DNA of 64,000 nt from Saccharopolyspora erythraea NRRL 2338 (GTDB lineage Bacteria; Actinomycetota; Actinomycetes; Mycobacteriales; Pseudonocardiaceae), in NCBI RefSeq assembly GCF_000062885.1, contig NC_009142.1, positions 7,057,584-7,121,583 of the forward strand, written 5' to 3'. A program made the position numbers and the translations under genes. This document shows, piece by piece, positions 16,471 to 24,942 of this stretch. Within the stretch, counting starts at the first letter, position 1; every line of letters starts with the position of its first letter. The notes beneath the pieces are model-generated. The model was not told where the DNA came from, did no database searches, and was given only the letters and a program-made list of their open reading frames with translations.

Positions 16471-16483
16471 AATGAATGTCATT
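16471..16483 (+). promoter_or_regulatory. Possible Zur-type box upstream of the acetyltransferase
   Basis: AATGA-ATG-TCATT is a perfect 5-3-5 inverted repeat in an A/T island within very GC-rich DNA, 50 nt before the start codon. It resembles the AATGA-N3-TCATT core of actinobacterial zinc-uptake regulator (Zur) boxes. The assignment is by eye. Confidence 0.4.
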
Positions 16484-16532
16484 GTATGGTTGGTGCCTGC
16501 ATCCCCTCCCTCCTCGACTCCGGAAGGACCTC

Positions 16533-17084
16533 ATGCGGCACCACCTGGAACACCGCCACGGCGACTACGTCCTGCGCGCCGCGCGTCCCGAGGACGTGAC
16601 GGGCGCGCGGAAGGTCATGCTCGACACCTTCTACCTGGAGTTCGGGCACGGCTACCACGCCGAGTGGCACGCCGACGTCGTCGACATCGAGGGTGCTTAC
16701 CTCGGCAACCCGCGGCACGCGCTGTTCGTCGCGGTCCTCGACGGACAGGTCACCGCCACCACCGCGATCCGCTCCCACGGTCCGAAGTGCCCGCCGCATC
16801 CGCAGTGGCTCGTCGACCGCTACCCGGCGGGCGAGACGGCCCAGCTGTTCCGCGTCTACGTCGACCGGGCGCACCGGCGGCACGGGCTCGCGCGGGCGCT
16901 GGTGGCGATGGCCTGCGACTTCGTCGCCGACACCGCCGGCTACTCGGCGATCTACCTGCACACGAATCCCGCCGTCGAGGGCGCCGAGCCGTTCTGGCGC
17001 AGCGTGGCCAAGGAGATTTACGACGGGCGGGAGGATCCGCGGTACAGCCCCAGCGTCCACTTCGAAATCCCGCTGCCGCGCTGA
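16533..17084 (+). CDS. GNAT-family N-acetyltransferase
   Basis: 183 aa, start ATG 16533 preceded by GGAAGGA. The acetyl-CoA binding region is FRVYVDRAHRRHGLARALVAMACDF at about 108-132, with the R/Q-x-x-G-x-A type loop (RRHGLA). Strand 4 ends LFRVYV, and NPAVEGAEPFWRSV is the usual late helix. The N-terminal part is rich in His and acidic residues (HHLEHRHGDYVLRAARPEDV). The acceptor substrate is unknown. It converges on the ABC transporter unit, and a candidate zinc-type regulatory box precedes it. Confidence 0.85.
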   Translation: MRHHLEHRHGDYVLRAARPEDVTGARKVMLDTFYLEFGHGYHAEWHADVVDIEGAYLGNPRHALFVAVLDGQVTATTAIRSHGPKCPPHPQWLVDRYPAGETAQLFRVYVDRAHRRHGLARALVAMACDFVADTAGYSAIYLHTNPAVEGAEPFWRSVAKEIYDGREDPRYSPSVHFEIPLPR

Positions 17085-17228
17085 TCTTCCGGTCCCCACC
17101 CCGCCGACCGCCGCGCCCGCCTCCACCGACCACTCCGCCGCGTCCGCCAACCCACCGCCCGCCGCACCCGCCAACCGACCGCCCCGCGGCCGACGCCCGC
17201 CTCAACCCGCCCGCGTAGCCCGCCGCTT

Positions 17229-19115
17229 CTACCCTCGCGTCCGCCCCAATGTCGCTCCCGCCGCGTCTTCGCCCGCGCCCGCCGTGGCCGCCACGAGCGC
17301 GCGCGTCGCGGCGTGCTCCGGCGACGTGAGCACCGCCGCCGCCGCGCCCTGCTCGACGATCCGCCCCTGGTCGATCACCGCCACGCGTCCGGCCAGGTGC
17401 GCGACCACACCGAAGTCGTGCGTGATCAGCAGCAGGGCGCAGCCCGCACCCTGCTGCAGCTCCGCCAGCAGCTCCACGATCCCGGCCTGGGTCGCGGTGT
17501 CCAGGCCCGAGGTGATCTCGTCGCAGATCAGCAGGTCCGGGCCGCTCAGCAGAGCCCGCACCAGCGCCGCCCGCTGCAACTCGCCGCCGGACAGCGCCGC
17601 GGGCCTGCGCCGGACCGTGCTTTCCGCGAGGCCGACACGCGCGAGCATCTCCAGCGCCTCCGCGTGCGCGCTCGGTCGTTGCACGCCCCGGAGCAGCTCC
17701 GCGGTGCGGGCCACCTGGTCGAGCACCGGCACGAACTCGTTGAACGACGCACGCGCGTCCTGGAAGACGTATTGGATGCGTGCGAGTTGTTCGCGCGTGC
17801 GCTTGCGCAGTCGTGACGGCAGGTCGACGCCGTCGAGCCGGATGTTCCCCGACCGCGCCGGATGCAGGCCGGCGATGCAACGCGCGAGCGTCGTCTTGCC
17901 GCTGCCGGAACGGCCGACGAGCGCGACGCGCTCGCCCTCCGCGATCTCCAGCGAGACGTTCTCCAACGTGGTCGTGCGCCGATGCCCGGCGTCGAGCCCG
18001 TGGACTCCGACCAGGGCCCGGCTCGCCTCTTCTCCTCCGCCGTCCTGCTCGCTCGGCTCCGCGCTGAGCTGGGATTCGACGAGTCGTTGCGTGTACTCGT
18101 GTTCCGGCGCTCCCAGCACCTGGCCTGCGCACCCGGACTCGACGATTCGCCCGTCGCGCATCACCAGCACCTGCTCGGCCAGCGAGCGGACGACGTCGAG
18201 GTCGTGGGTGAGCAGCAGCACCGCGATGCCCTGAGCGGTCAGGATGCGCAGTTCTTCGACGACCTGCGCGCGGGTGAGTGCGTCCTGGCCGGTGGTCGGC
18301 TCGTCGGCGACGACCACCCGGGGGCGGCAGACGAGAGCCTGCGCCAGCACGACGCGTTGCTGCTGGCCCCCGGAAAGCTGGTGCGGGTAGCGGCGGAGGA
18401 ACTGCTGCTCCGCGGGCAACTGCGCACGCCGCAACGCGTCGAGCACCCGCTCGCGCGCCGAGCGGCGACGCTCGGACCTCGTCCCGGCGCCTAGGTGGCG
18501 CCGCGCCATCTCCTCCAGCACCGGACCGATGCGGCGCACCGGGTTCAACGCCGACGACGGCTGCTGCGGGATGTACCCGACGACCGGCCGCCGACCAGCA
18601 CCGCCGCCGCGACCGCCGTTTCCGCCACCATGCCCGTGACGACCGCCGTCATCGCCGATCCCGCCACTGCGACCGCCGAAAACCCCGTCGTCCCCGCCAG
18701 GAACGCCGTCAGCGGCGGCCAGCCCGTCAAGTCCGCCGCCAGCAGGTCCGCCGTTTCCACCGCCATTTCCGCCAAGACCGCCGTCGTCGGCCGCCACCGA
18801 CACGACGCCGCCGACGGCCGCGCCGGGCGGGTGTTCGCCGAGGAGCGCGAGGCCGGTCGTCGTCTTGCCGCTTCCCGACTCACCGACCAGCGCCGCGACC
18901 TCGCCTGCCCGCAGGGTGAAGGTCACGCCGTCGACGAGCCGATCCTCGCCCAGCGACACCGTCAGGCCGTCGACCTCCACCACCACGGCCCGCGCCCCGC
19001 CGACCGCGCCCGGTTCACCACTTCCGCCGCGCCCCGCGCCTGGTCCGCCTCTTCCACCACGTCCATCGCCTCCGCCACGGCCCGCGCCATCGCCGGAAAC
19101 CGATTCCTGCGTCAC
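17229..19115 (-). CDS. Double ABC ATPase, Opp/Nik peptide type, with Gly-rich insertion
   Basis: 628 aa, two fused nucleotide-binding domains. NBD1 has Walker A GESGSGKTT (about 78-86), Q-loop YIPQQPSSALNP, signature LSGGQQQRV, Walker B VVVADEPTTG and switch LLTHD. NBD2 has GRSGSGKTT, YVFQDARASFN, LSGGELQRAAL, LLICDEITSGLD and LITHD. All motifs are intact, so both sites should bind ATP. Odd features are a Gly-rich N-terminal tail (7-40) and a Gly/Asp-rich insertion of about 65 residues (110-175, DNA 18591-18788) containing HGHGGG between Walker A and Q-loop. GTG 19115 overlaps the permease stop. It powers the adjacent importer. Confidence 0.9.
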   Translation of the reverse strand: MTQESVSGDGAGRGGGDGRGGRGGPGAGRGGSGEPGAVGGARAVVVEVDGLTVSLGEDRLVDGVTFTLRAGEVAALVGESGSGKTTTGLALLGEHPPGAAVGGVVSVAADDGGLGGNGGGNGGPAGGGLDGLAAADGVPGGDDGVFGGRSGGIGDDGGRHGHGGGNGGRGGGAGRRPVVGYIPQQPSSALNPVRRIGPVLEEMARRHLGAGTRSERRRSARERVLDALRRAQLPAEQQFLRRYPHQLSGGQQQRVVLAQALVCRPRVVVADEPTTGQDALTRAQVVEELRILTAQGIAVLLLTHDLDVVRSLAEQVLVMRDGRIVESGCAGQVLGAPEHEYTQRLVESQLSAEPSEQDGGGEEASRALVGVHGLDAGHRRTTTLENVSLEIAEGERVALVGRSGSGKTTLARCIAGLHPARSGNIRLDGVDLPSRLRKRTREQLARIQYVFQDARASFNEFVPVLDQVARTAELLRGVQRPSAHAEALEMLARVGLAESTVRRRPAALSGGELQRAALVRALLSGPDLLICDEITSGLDTATQAGIVELLAELQQGAGCALLLITHDFGVVAHLAGRVAVIDQGRIVEQGAAAAVLTSPEHAATRALVAATAGAGEDAAGATLGRTRG

Positions 19116-20011
19116 CCGCGCACCTCCGTACGGCCGCGCCACCACTGGTCGAACACGAGGTTCACGCCCACCGAGAGCGCGATGATCAGCATCGCCGGGA
19201 GGGCGACCGCCCACGGCTGGATGAACAGCCCCGTCCGGTTGCGGTCCACCATCGCCGCCCAGTCGCTCGCCTGCGGCGACACCCCGACGCCCAGGAAGCT
19301 CGCGGACGCCACCAGGTAGATCGCGCCGGTGAACCGGGTGCCGAAGTCCGCGGCGAGGGTCCGCGCCATGGCCCTGGCCACGTAGCCGATGGCGATGCGC
19401 GCCCAGCTCTCCCCCTGCATCCGCATGGCCTCCACCGACGGTCGCGCCGACAGCGAGAGCGCGGAGGCGCGTGCGATGCGGATGACGTCAGGCAGGTTGA
19501 TCAGCACCACGATGCCGATCAGCACCCACAGCACGTTGGGTGCGATCGACGCGAGCAACAGCAGCATCAGCATCGAGGGGATCGCGAGCACCACGTCCAG
19601 CGGCCGCATCACGACCTCGTCGAGCAGCCGGCTCCTGGTCATCCCGGCCAGCAGGCCGATCGGCACGGCCAGCGCGTACGTCGCGGCGGTCGCGACCGCT
19701 GCCACGAGCACGACCGACCGGCCGCCGAGCAGCACCTCGTTCCAGACGTCGCGGCCGACGAAGTCCGTCCCGAACAGGTGCCCGCCACCGAGGGTGAAAG
19801 CGGCGTCCTTGGACAGGTCACCGGAGGCGAACAGCGGCCCGAACAACGCCAGCAGCAAAGGAATCCCGAGCAGGACGCCCCCGACGACGTACCGCCCGAC
19901 CGCACGCACGCCATTGCGCTCGACCGCCGCGGCGGGGCGTTCTTCCCTCCGCCGCGCGGACTTCGCCTCCACCGCCGCCACGGGATCCATCCCCTTCGGC
20001 TCTCCTCTCAT
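19112..20011 (-). CDS. ABC transporter permease, DppC/NikC type
   Basis: 299 aa, ATG 20011 overlapping the stop of the first permease (ATGA). A cytoplasmic N-terminal extension of about 40 residues is rich in Arg, Glu and Ala. The DppC-type extracytoplasmic segment contains GGGHLFGTDFVGRDVWNEVLLGGR. Five to six TM helices follow, with an EAA-type coupling region near EAMRMQGESWARIAIGYV. Together with the next permease it forms the channel of a peptide/nickel-type importer. All four transporter genes overlap by four bases, indicating tightly coupled expression. Confidence 0.9.
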   Translation of the reverse strand: MRGEPKGMDPVAAVEAKSARRREERPAAAVERNGVRAVGRYVVGGVLLGIPLLLALFGPLFASGDLSKDAAFTLGGGHLFGTDFVGRDVWNEVLLGGRSVVLVAAVATAATYALAVPIGLLAGMTRSRLLDEVVMRPLDVVLAIPSMLMLLLLASIAPNVLWVLIGIVVLINLPDVIRIARASALSLSARPSVEAMRMQGESWARIAIGYVARAMARTLAADFGTRFTGAIYLVASASFLGVGVSPQASDWAAMVDRNRTGLFIQPWAVALPAMLIIALSVGVNLVFDQWWRGRTEVRG

Positions 20012-20955
20012 CGCCCCGCCTCCGAAGCCGCCGGCGCCAGGATCCGGGCGACGACGTCGGCGGCGAGGTTCACCAGCACCGTCGTCGTCGCCAGCACCAC
20101 CGCGAGCCCCTGGATGACCGGCAGGTCGCGGGCCGAGACCGATTCCACCAGCGTCGTCCCCAGTCCCGGCACGACGAAGATCGCCTCGACCACGATCACG
20201 CCGCCGATCAGCCAGTCCGCGGTGCGCGCGAGCTGCTGCACGGCGGGGGCGACCGCGTTCGGCAGCGCGTGCGCGAGCTGCACGCGCACGGCCGAGAGTC
20301 CCGCCCGGCGCGCCTGCCGGACGTATCCGGAGCGCAGCGCCTCGATCATCCCCGCACGCACGAGCCTGCTCAGCGAGCAGATGGGCCGCAGCAGCAACAC
20401 CACCACCGGCAGGACCAGCACCGCGGGGCGGCTGAGCAGGTCGGCGCCCACCGCCGTCGGCGGGAACCACCGGAGCTGCACCGCGAACACGGTGACGAGC
20501 AGGATTCCCATCGCGAACTCGGGCACCGAGTACAGGCCGAGCGTGCCGGTCGTGATGGCGCGGTCCACGATCCGCCCCTCGCGGTTGGCCGCGAGCACGC
20601 CGAGCACCACGGACAGCGGGACGACCAAGGCCAGCGTCAGCCCTGCCAGCAGCAGCGTCGGGCCGACGGTCGAGCCGATGATGTCGGCGACCGCCGCCGG
20701 CCCCGCCAGCGACCGGCCGAAGTCGAAGTGCAGCGCGCCGACCAGCCAGTTCCACAGCCGCAGCCAGGCGGGTTCGTCGAGACCGAGCTGCGCGCGCAGC
20801 GTCGCGATGACCGCCGGGTCGGGGTTGTCGCCCGCGATGGTCACGGCCGCGTCGCCGGGCAACGCCTCCACCAGCACGAAGACGACCACCAGGACCACCA
20901 GCACCTGCAACGCGCCGAGCAGCGCGCGGCGCAGGACGTAGCGCGGGAGGCTCAC
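20008..20955 (-). CDS. ABC transporter permease, DppB/NikB type
   Basis: 315 aa from GTG 20955, overlapping the stop of the lipoprotein gene. The N-terminus RYVLRRALLGALQVLVVLVV and the following LPGDAAVTIAG and LGLDEPAWLRLWNWLVGALHFDFGRSL pattern are standard DppB family features. The EAA loop is EALRSGYVRQARRAGLSAVRVQLAHALPNA, which contacts the ATPase. Six TM helices are expected. Its substrate class (di/oligopeptide, nickel or metal chelate) is set by the lipoprotein. Confidence 0.9.
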   Translation of the reverse strand: MSLPRYVLRRALLGALQVLVVLVVVFVLVEALPGDAAVTIAGDNPDPAVIATLRAQLGLDEPAWLRLWNWLVGALHFDFGRSLAGPAAVADIIGSTVGPTLLLAGLTLALVVPLSVVLGVLAANREGRIVDRAITTGTLGLYSVPEFAMGILLVTVFAVQLRWFPPTAVGADLLSRPAVLVLPVVVLLLRPICSLSRLVRAGMIEALRSGYVRQARRAGLSAVRVQLAHALPNAVAPAVQQLARTADWLIGGVIVVEAIFVVPGLGTTLVESVSARDLPVIQGLAVVLATTTVLVNLAADVVARILAPAASEAGR

Positions 20956-22520
20956 CCCAGCCACACCTTGTCGAACCGCGCCCAGTCCAGGGTGTTGGCC
21001 GGAGCGCGGTCGTCCACCCCGCCGACGTTGGTCGCGGTCGCGACGAGCCAGTCCGACACGCCCCACCACACGAAGCCGCCCTCGTCGTGGAGCTGCCGCT
21101 GCATGTCCAGGTAGAGCTGCGCGCGCCGCGCGTTGTCCGGTGTGGACTGCGCCTGCTGGTAGAGCGCGTCGAACTCCGGGCGCTTCCACTTGGTGTTGTT
21201 GGTGGTCGAGGTGCTCAGCATCCGCTGCGAGATGTGGGACTCGATCGGCATCGCGCCGGATCGGTAGCTGGCGATGACGCCCTGCTTGGAGATGTCGGAC
21301 CAGTAGGTGTCCTTGTTGCCGAGCTTGACGTTGAGCGTCACGCCCGCCTTCTTCGCCTGGTCCGCGATGGCCAGCGCCGCCTCGCGCAGGCCGGGCGACA
21401 CGTCGGAGGTGTCGAGGTCCAGCGTCAGGTTCTCCACGCCCGCCTGCCGGAACAGCGCCCTGGCCCGGTCGAGGTCCTGGTGTCGCTGGGGCAGCGCGTC
21501 GGCGTAGTACTGGTAGCCCTTGCCGAACAGGTCGTTGGCGACCTCGCCCGAACCCTGCAGGACCGAGCGCACCAGCTCCTCGCGGTCGATGAGGTGGAAG
21601 AACGCCTGCCGGACCTCCAGCCGGTCGAACGGCGGGCGGTCGACCTTCATCGCCAGCGCGTGGAAGTTGCTCTTCGGCAGCCGGTGGATCGCCACCTGCC
21701 CGGTGCTCTCGTGGGTGCGCGCGGTGGTCGCGGTCAGGTCGTGGGCGTACTCGACCTGCCTGCCCAGCAGCGCGTTCACCCGGGCCGCCTCGTCGTTGCT
21801 CACGAGGATCTCCAGCTCGTCCAGGTAAGGCGCACCGTCCCAGTAGTCCGGGTTGCGGGTGGCCAGGAACGACCTGCCCGGTTCGAAGGAGGCGAACCGG
21901 AAGGGTCCCGATCCGACGGGCCGGTCGAAGTTCTCGGCGCCCTCCGGAACGATGTATGCGCCGAGCGTGGACAGCGCGTTCGGGAACTCCGCGTACGGGC
22001 GCTTCAGCCGGAACTCCACGGTGCGGTCGTCCACCGCCCTGCTGCCCGGTAGATCGATGACCGACAGGCTCGCCTTCGCCCGGCGGGTGCTGTCCGGGCG
22101 AAGGATGCGCTCGTAGCTGTGCAGGACGTCGGCGGCGCGCACCGGGCGACCGTCGTGGAAGTTCGCCTGCCGCAACGTGATCCGCCAGGTGAGCAGGTCG
22201 GCGCTGGACTCCCAGCGCTCGGCCAGCCGGGGCTGCGGCGACATGTCCGAGCCGTAGTCGGCGAGCTTGTCGAACAGCGCCTTCGCCCGCGCGATCTCCG
22301 AGTAGAGGTCGGTCGCATGCGGGTCGAGCACCTCGTCGGCGCCGCCGCCCGGGAACGCGGCGCGCAGGCGCCCGCCGGGGCGCGCGGCGCCCGGGCCGGG
22401 GGCCGATCCCGCGCCGGCGCAGCCGGCGAGGGCGGCCGACGCGGCGGCAGCCGCGGTGAGGCCGAGGAAGCCGCGGCGGTGCAGGCGCGGCCGGTCGGCC
22501 GCGTTCTGGTCGGAAGGCAT
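20952..22520 (-). CDS. ABC transporter substrate-binding lipoprotein, OppA/NikA/CntA family
   Basis: 522 aa, ATG 22520. The N-terminus carries both a twin-arginine motif (RRGFLG, 15-20) and a lipobox LAGC with Cys34, so it is probably Tat-exported and lipid-anchored. The SBP_bac_5 fold is evident from LDPHATDLYSEIARAKALFD, PRLAERWESSADLLTWRITLRQ, HDGRPVRAADVLHSY, PVGSGPFRFASF, VNALLGRQVEYAHDL and VRQAFFHLIDREELV. This superfamily includes peptide, nickel-chelate and staphylopine receptors. It is first in the transporter unit and has a Fur-family-like box 119-139 nt upstream. I infer that it captures the metal-loaded product of the neighbouring genes. Confidence 0.85.
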   Translation of the reverse strand: MPSDQNAADRPRLHRRGFLGLTAAAAASAALAGCAGAGSAPGPGAARPGGRLRAAFPGGGADEVLDPHATDLYSEIARAKALFDKLADYGSDMSPQPRLAERWESSADLLTWRITLRQANFHDGRPVRAADVLHSYERILRPDSTRRAKASLSVIDLPGSRAVDDRTVEFRLKRPYAEFPNALSTLGAYIVPEGAENFDRPVGSGPFRFASFEPGRSFLATRNPDYWDGAPYLDELEILVSNDEAARVNALLGRQVEYAHDLTATTARTHESTGQVAIHRLPKSNFHALAMKVDRPPFDRLEVRQAFFHLIDREELVRSVLQGSGEVANDLFGKGYQYYADALPQRHQDLDRARALFRQAGVENLTLDLDTSDVSPGLREAALAIADQAKKAGVTLNVKLGNKDTYWSDISKQGVIASYRSGAMPIESHISQRMLSTSTTNNTKWKRPEFDALYQQAQSTPDNARRAQLYLDMQRQLHDEGGFVWWGVSDWLVATATNVGGVDDRAPANTLDWARFDKVWLG

Positions 22521-22638
22521 GGGGATTTCCCTTCGGGACGGTGGAACCAGGACGTGGACGCGGGTCGACGGCGGGATTTCGCCGGAAGCGGGACGACGTC
22601 GTCACCGGAGGACGCGGCGGCAGGTTCGCACAGACTAA

Positions 22639-22659
22639 CGAAAACGATAATTCTTTTCG
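22639..22659 (-). promoter_or_regulatory. Fur/Zur-family-like box upstream of the importer
   Basis: CGAAAA-N9-TTTTCG is a 21-bp inverted repeat in an A/T-rich island. On the plus strand it contains GAAAACGATAAT, which aligns with GACAACGATTAT of the box at 29435-29449. It lies in the 305-bp gap between the methyltransferase and the lipoprotein gene. The rest of that gap shows only a hairpin. Confidence 0.55.
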
Positions 22660-22774
22660 ACAGTTCGGGTCAAGGTGCCCGGCAACCGGCGTTCAGCCGC
22701 CGGAAACCAGGTCCGCAACTGTCCGAGACACAGGCGCCGGTACCGAAGTCGTGGCCTGCCTCGGTGCGATTGGA

Positions 22775-22799
22775 CCGCGGTCCCGCGGCGAGACCGCGG
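22775..22799 (-). terminator. Possible hairpin after the methyltransferase
   Basis: CCGCGGTC (22775-22782) pairs with GACCGCGG (22792-22799) just downstream of the methyltransferase stop. No T-run follows. It may separate the biosynthetic unit from the importer unit. Confidence 0.4.
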
Positions 22800-22825
22800 A
22801 GTTCGGAGCAGGCACCATGCGGCGA

Positions 22826-23635
22826 CTACACCGCTCCACCTGCGCCGCAGGCCCGCGCGACGAAGTGCAGCCGGTCTCCCGCCAACGCCTCCGACAGCGG
22901 AGCATCGGCGTGCCAGGGCGAGTCGGTGCGCGGACCCGGCTCGTCGAACACCGCCAGCACCTCGAAACCGGCACGCTCCAGGTAGGAGCGCAGCTCCAGC
23001 GGGAACAGCAGGCGCCACGCCGAGCGCTGGTCGAGCGGTTCCGGGCAGCCCGGCCAGTCCCAGATCCGCCTGCGCCGCAGCAGTTGCGCCGCGTGGTCGA
23101 TCCAGAGCGTGGTGCGCGATCGATATCCGACGCCGTCCCACTCCACCGTCCGCTCGCGGACGCCGTCGAGTAGCTCGGTGTTGCCGAGGAAGAACGCGCC
23201 GTTGCGCATCTCCGCGACCAGCAGTCCGCGTTGGACGAGGTGCGCTCGGCAGAGCTGGAGGAAGCCGTCGAGGTCCTCGTTGGTGTGGCAGTAGAGCAGC
23301 GCGCTGTCCAGGCACGTGATGACGTCGAACCGCCGCTCCAGCGCGAAGGAACGCATGTCGGCGACCACGAACTCCCCGTCGGGGCACTGCCGCCGCGCGT
23401 ACTCGACCATCCGCTCCGACGAGTCGAGTCCGGCGACGTCGCGGCCGCGCTGGCTCCAGTACCGGGCGTCGCGCCCAGTACCGCACCCGATGTCGAGCAG
23501 CGAGCCCGCGTCCGGCCCGCCGAAGCGGCGGACGACGTCGTCGACGAAGCGTGCCGCGACGTGGCCCGGGTCGGGGAACTGCTGCTCGTAGAGCGCCGGG
23601 TTGTCGGTCAGGAAGTTGCTGCTGGCGACCTGCAC
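22826..23635 (-). CDS. Class I SAM methyltransferase (metallophore unit)
   Basis: 269 aa from GTG 23635, which has AGGAG about 12 nt upstream; a GTG at 23674 is the alternative. It overlaps the MFS gene by 28 bp. Motif I LLDIGCGTGRDARYWSQRG, acidic VAGLDSSERMVEYARR, VVADMRSFAL and motif IV FDVITCLDSALLYCHTNEDL are all present. A beta-rich C-terminal part ends RLHFVARACG. Enzymes with this core N- or O-methylate small molecules. As last gene of the biosynthetic unit it is a candidate tailoring enzyme for the exported product. Confidence 0.85.
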   Translation of the reverse strand: MQVASSNFLTDNPALYEQQFPDPGHVAARFVDDVVRRFGGPDAGSLLDIGCGTGRDARYWSQRGRDVAGLDSSERMVEYARRQCPDGEFVVADMRSFALERRFDVITCLDSALLYCHTNEDLDGFLQLCRAHLVQRGLLVAEMRNGAFFLGNTELLDGVRERTVEWDGVGYRSRTTLWIDHAAQLLRRRRIWDWPGCPEPLDQRSAWRLLFPLELRSYLERAGFEVLAVFDEPGPRTDSPWHADAPLSEALAGDRLHFVARACGAGGAV

Positions 23636-24942
23636 TCCGGCTCGCTGCTCCTGGTCTTGGACTCGTTGTGGCACCCGTCTGCTCCTGTTCTGCTTCCCCT
23701 GCACCGCCCGGGGCCGTCCGGGTCGAGAATCCCCTTGCGTTCCAGCAAGATCACCGCCGCCGCCGAGGCCAGTCCGATCAGCACGCACAGCGCCGACGGC
23801 AGCCACGGCGCCGCGTCCATCGCCCAGCCGATGAGCGCGTTGCCCCCCGCGGCGACCAGTCCCGACGCCAGGTAGAACACGCCGAAGTAGGTGCCCGACA
23901 GCGTTTCCCGGCCGAACGACGGGATCAGCTCGTTGACGAAGGGTTGCGCGAGCATCAGTCCGACCGCCAGGCCGAACGCCGTGACCAGGACCGGCAGCAG
24001 CCGCAGCGCCGTCGCCCCCGCTCCGTCACCGGCGTTGGGGGCCGGAACCAGCACCGCGGCCAGCGCGGTGACGGCGAAGGCCGCGCCCATGACCGCCATT
24101 CCCACGGCGATCGAACGGCCGCGGGACCACCGCCGCTGGTACCGCTGGGTGATGCGCACTTGCAGCGCGAGCGTGGCGGCCGTCGAGACCAGGAAGATCA
24201 CCGCCACCGGCGCGGACGAGCCGGTGAGCCGCGCCGCTTCCATCGGCAGCACCAGGTAGAGCTGGTTCTGCAGGGCGAACATGCCGGTCAGCGCCGCGGT
24301 GAAGGCGAAGAAGCGCCGGTCGCCGAGCACCGCGCGCCAGTCGCCCAGCACCGATGTCGCCGGCCGCTCGACCCGGCGCACGGGCAGCACCACGACCTGC
24401 GCCACCGTCAGCCCGGCGAAGATCAGCGCCGCGACCACCGCCGAGAGCTGGAAACCGACCGCGACCAGCGCGCTGCCGAGCAGCGGGCCCAGCAGCGCAC
24501 CGGTGTTGGCGAAGATGTTGAACAGCGAGAACGCCTCCGCCCGCCGGTCGCCCGCCTCCTGCGCGAGGTAGGCGCGCACCGCGGGGTTGAACAGCGCTCC
24601 GGCGAGGCCGCTCAGCACCGACGCGAGCACCAGCACCGGGACCGACGGCCCGAACGCGAAGAGTCCGAAGCCGACCGCGCGCAATGCGCAACCGGCCACG
24701 ATGACACCTCTGGCACCGAGGCGGTCGGCGGCCGACCCGCCGAGCAGGAACAGGCCCTGCTGGCTGAGGTTGCGCACGCCCAGGACGATGCCGACGACGG
24801 CCGCCGACATCCCGAGGTCGTGTCCGAGGTAGCCGGACAGGTACGGGATGAGCAGGTAGAAGCCGGTGTTCACACCGAGCTGGTTGACCAGCAGGACCTG
24901 CACGGCGACCGGGAAGCTGCGGATCAGGCGCCAGGTCCTCAC
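23608..24942 (-). CDS. MFS exporter (metallophore unit)
   Basis: 444 aa from GTG 24942, overlapping the epimerase stop (GTGA) and preceded by GGGGGAG. About 11-12 TM helices are apparent. The drug/siderophore-exporter type is suggested by the NQLGVNTGFYLLIPYLSGYL start, the loop motif GGSAADRLGARGVIVAG between TM2 and TM3 and AFSLFNIFANTGALLGPLLG in TM5. The C-terminal 50 residues are soluble and Arg/Ser-rich. In staphylopine and several siderophore systems an MFS protein at this position secretes the product. By context it should export the compound made by its operon partners. Confidence 0.85.
   Translation of the reverse strand: MRTWRLIRSFPVAVQVLLVNQLGVNTGFYLLIPYLSGYLGHDLGMSAAVVGIVLGVRNLSQQGLFLLGGSAADRLGARGVIVAGCALRAVGFGLFAFGPSVPVLVLASVLSGLAGALFNPAVRAYLAQEAGDRRAEAFSLFNIFANTGALLGPLLGSALVAVGFQLSAVVAALIFAGLTVAQVVVLPVRRVERPATSVLGDWRAVLGDRRFFAFTAALTGMFALQNQLYLVLPMEAARLTGSSAPVAVIFLVSTAATLALQVRITQRYQRRWSRGRSIAVGMAVMGAAFAVTALAAVLVPAPNAGDGAGATALRLLPVLVTAFGLAVGLMLAQPFVNELIPSFGRETLSGTYFGVFYLASGLVAAGGNALIGWAMDAAPWLPSALCVLIGLASAAAVILLERKGILDPDGPGRCRGSRTGADGCHNESKTRSSEPECRSPAATS

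Noticed and set aside
17085-17228. Pro-rich coding extension after the acetyltransferase
   Set aside because: The C-rich stretch gives Pro/Ala-rich text in some frames, but the acetyltransferase stops at 17084 and the stretch looks like low-complexity non-coding DNA.
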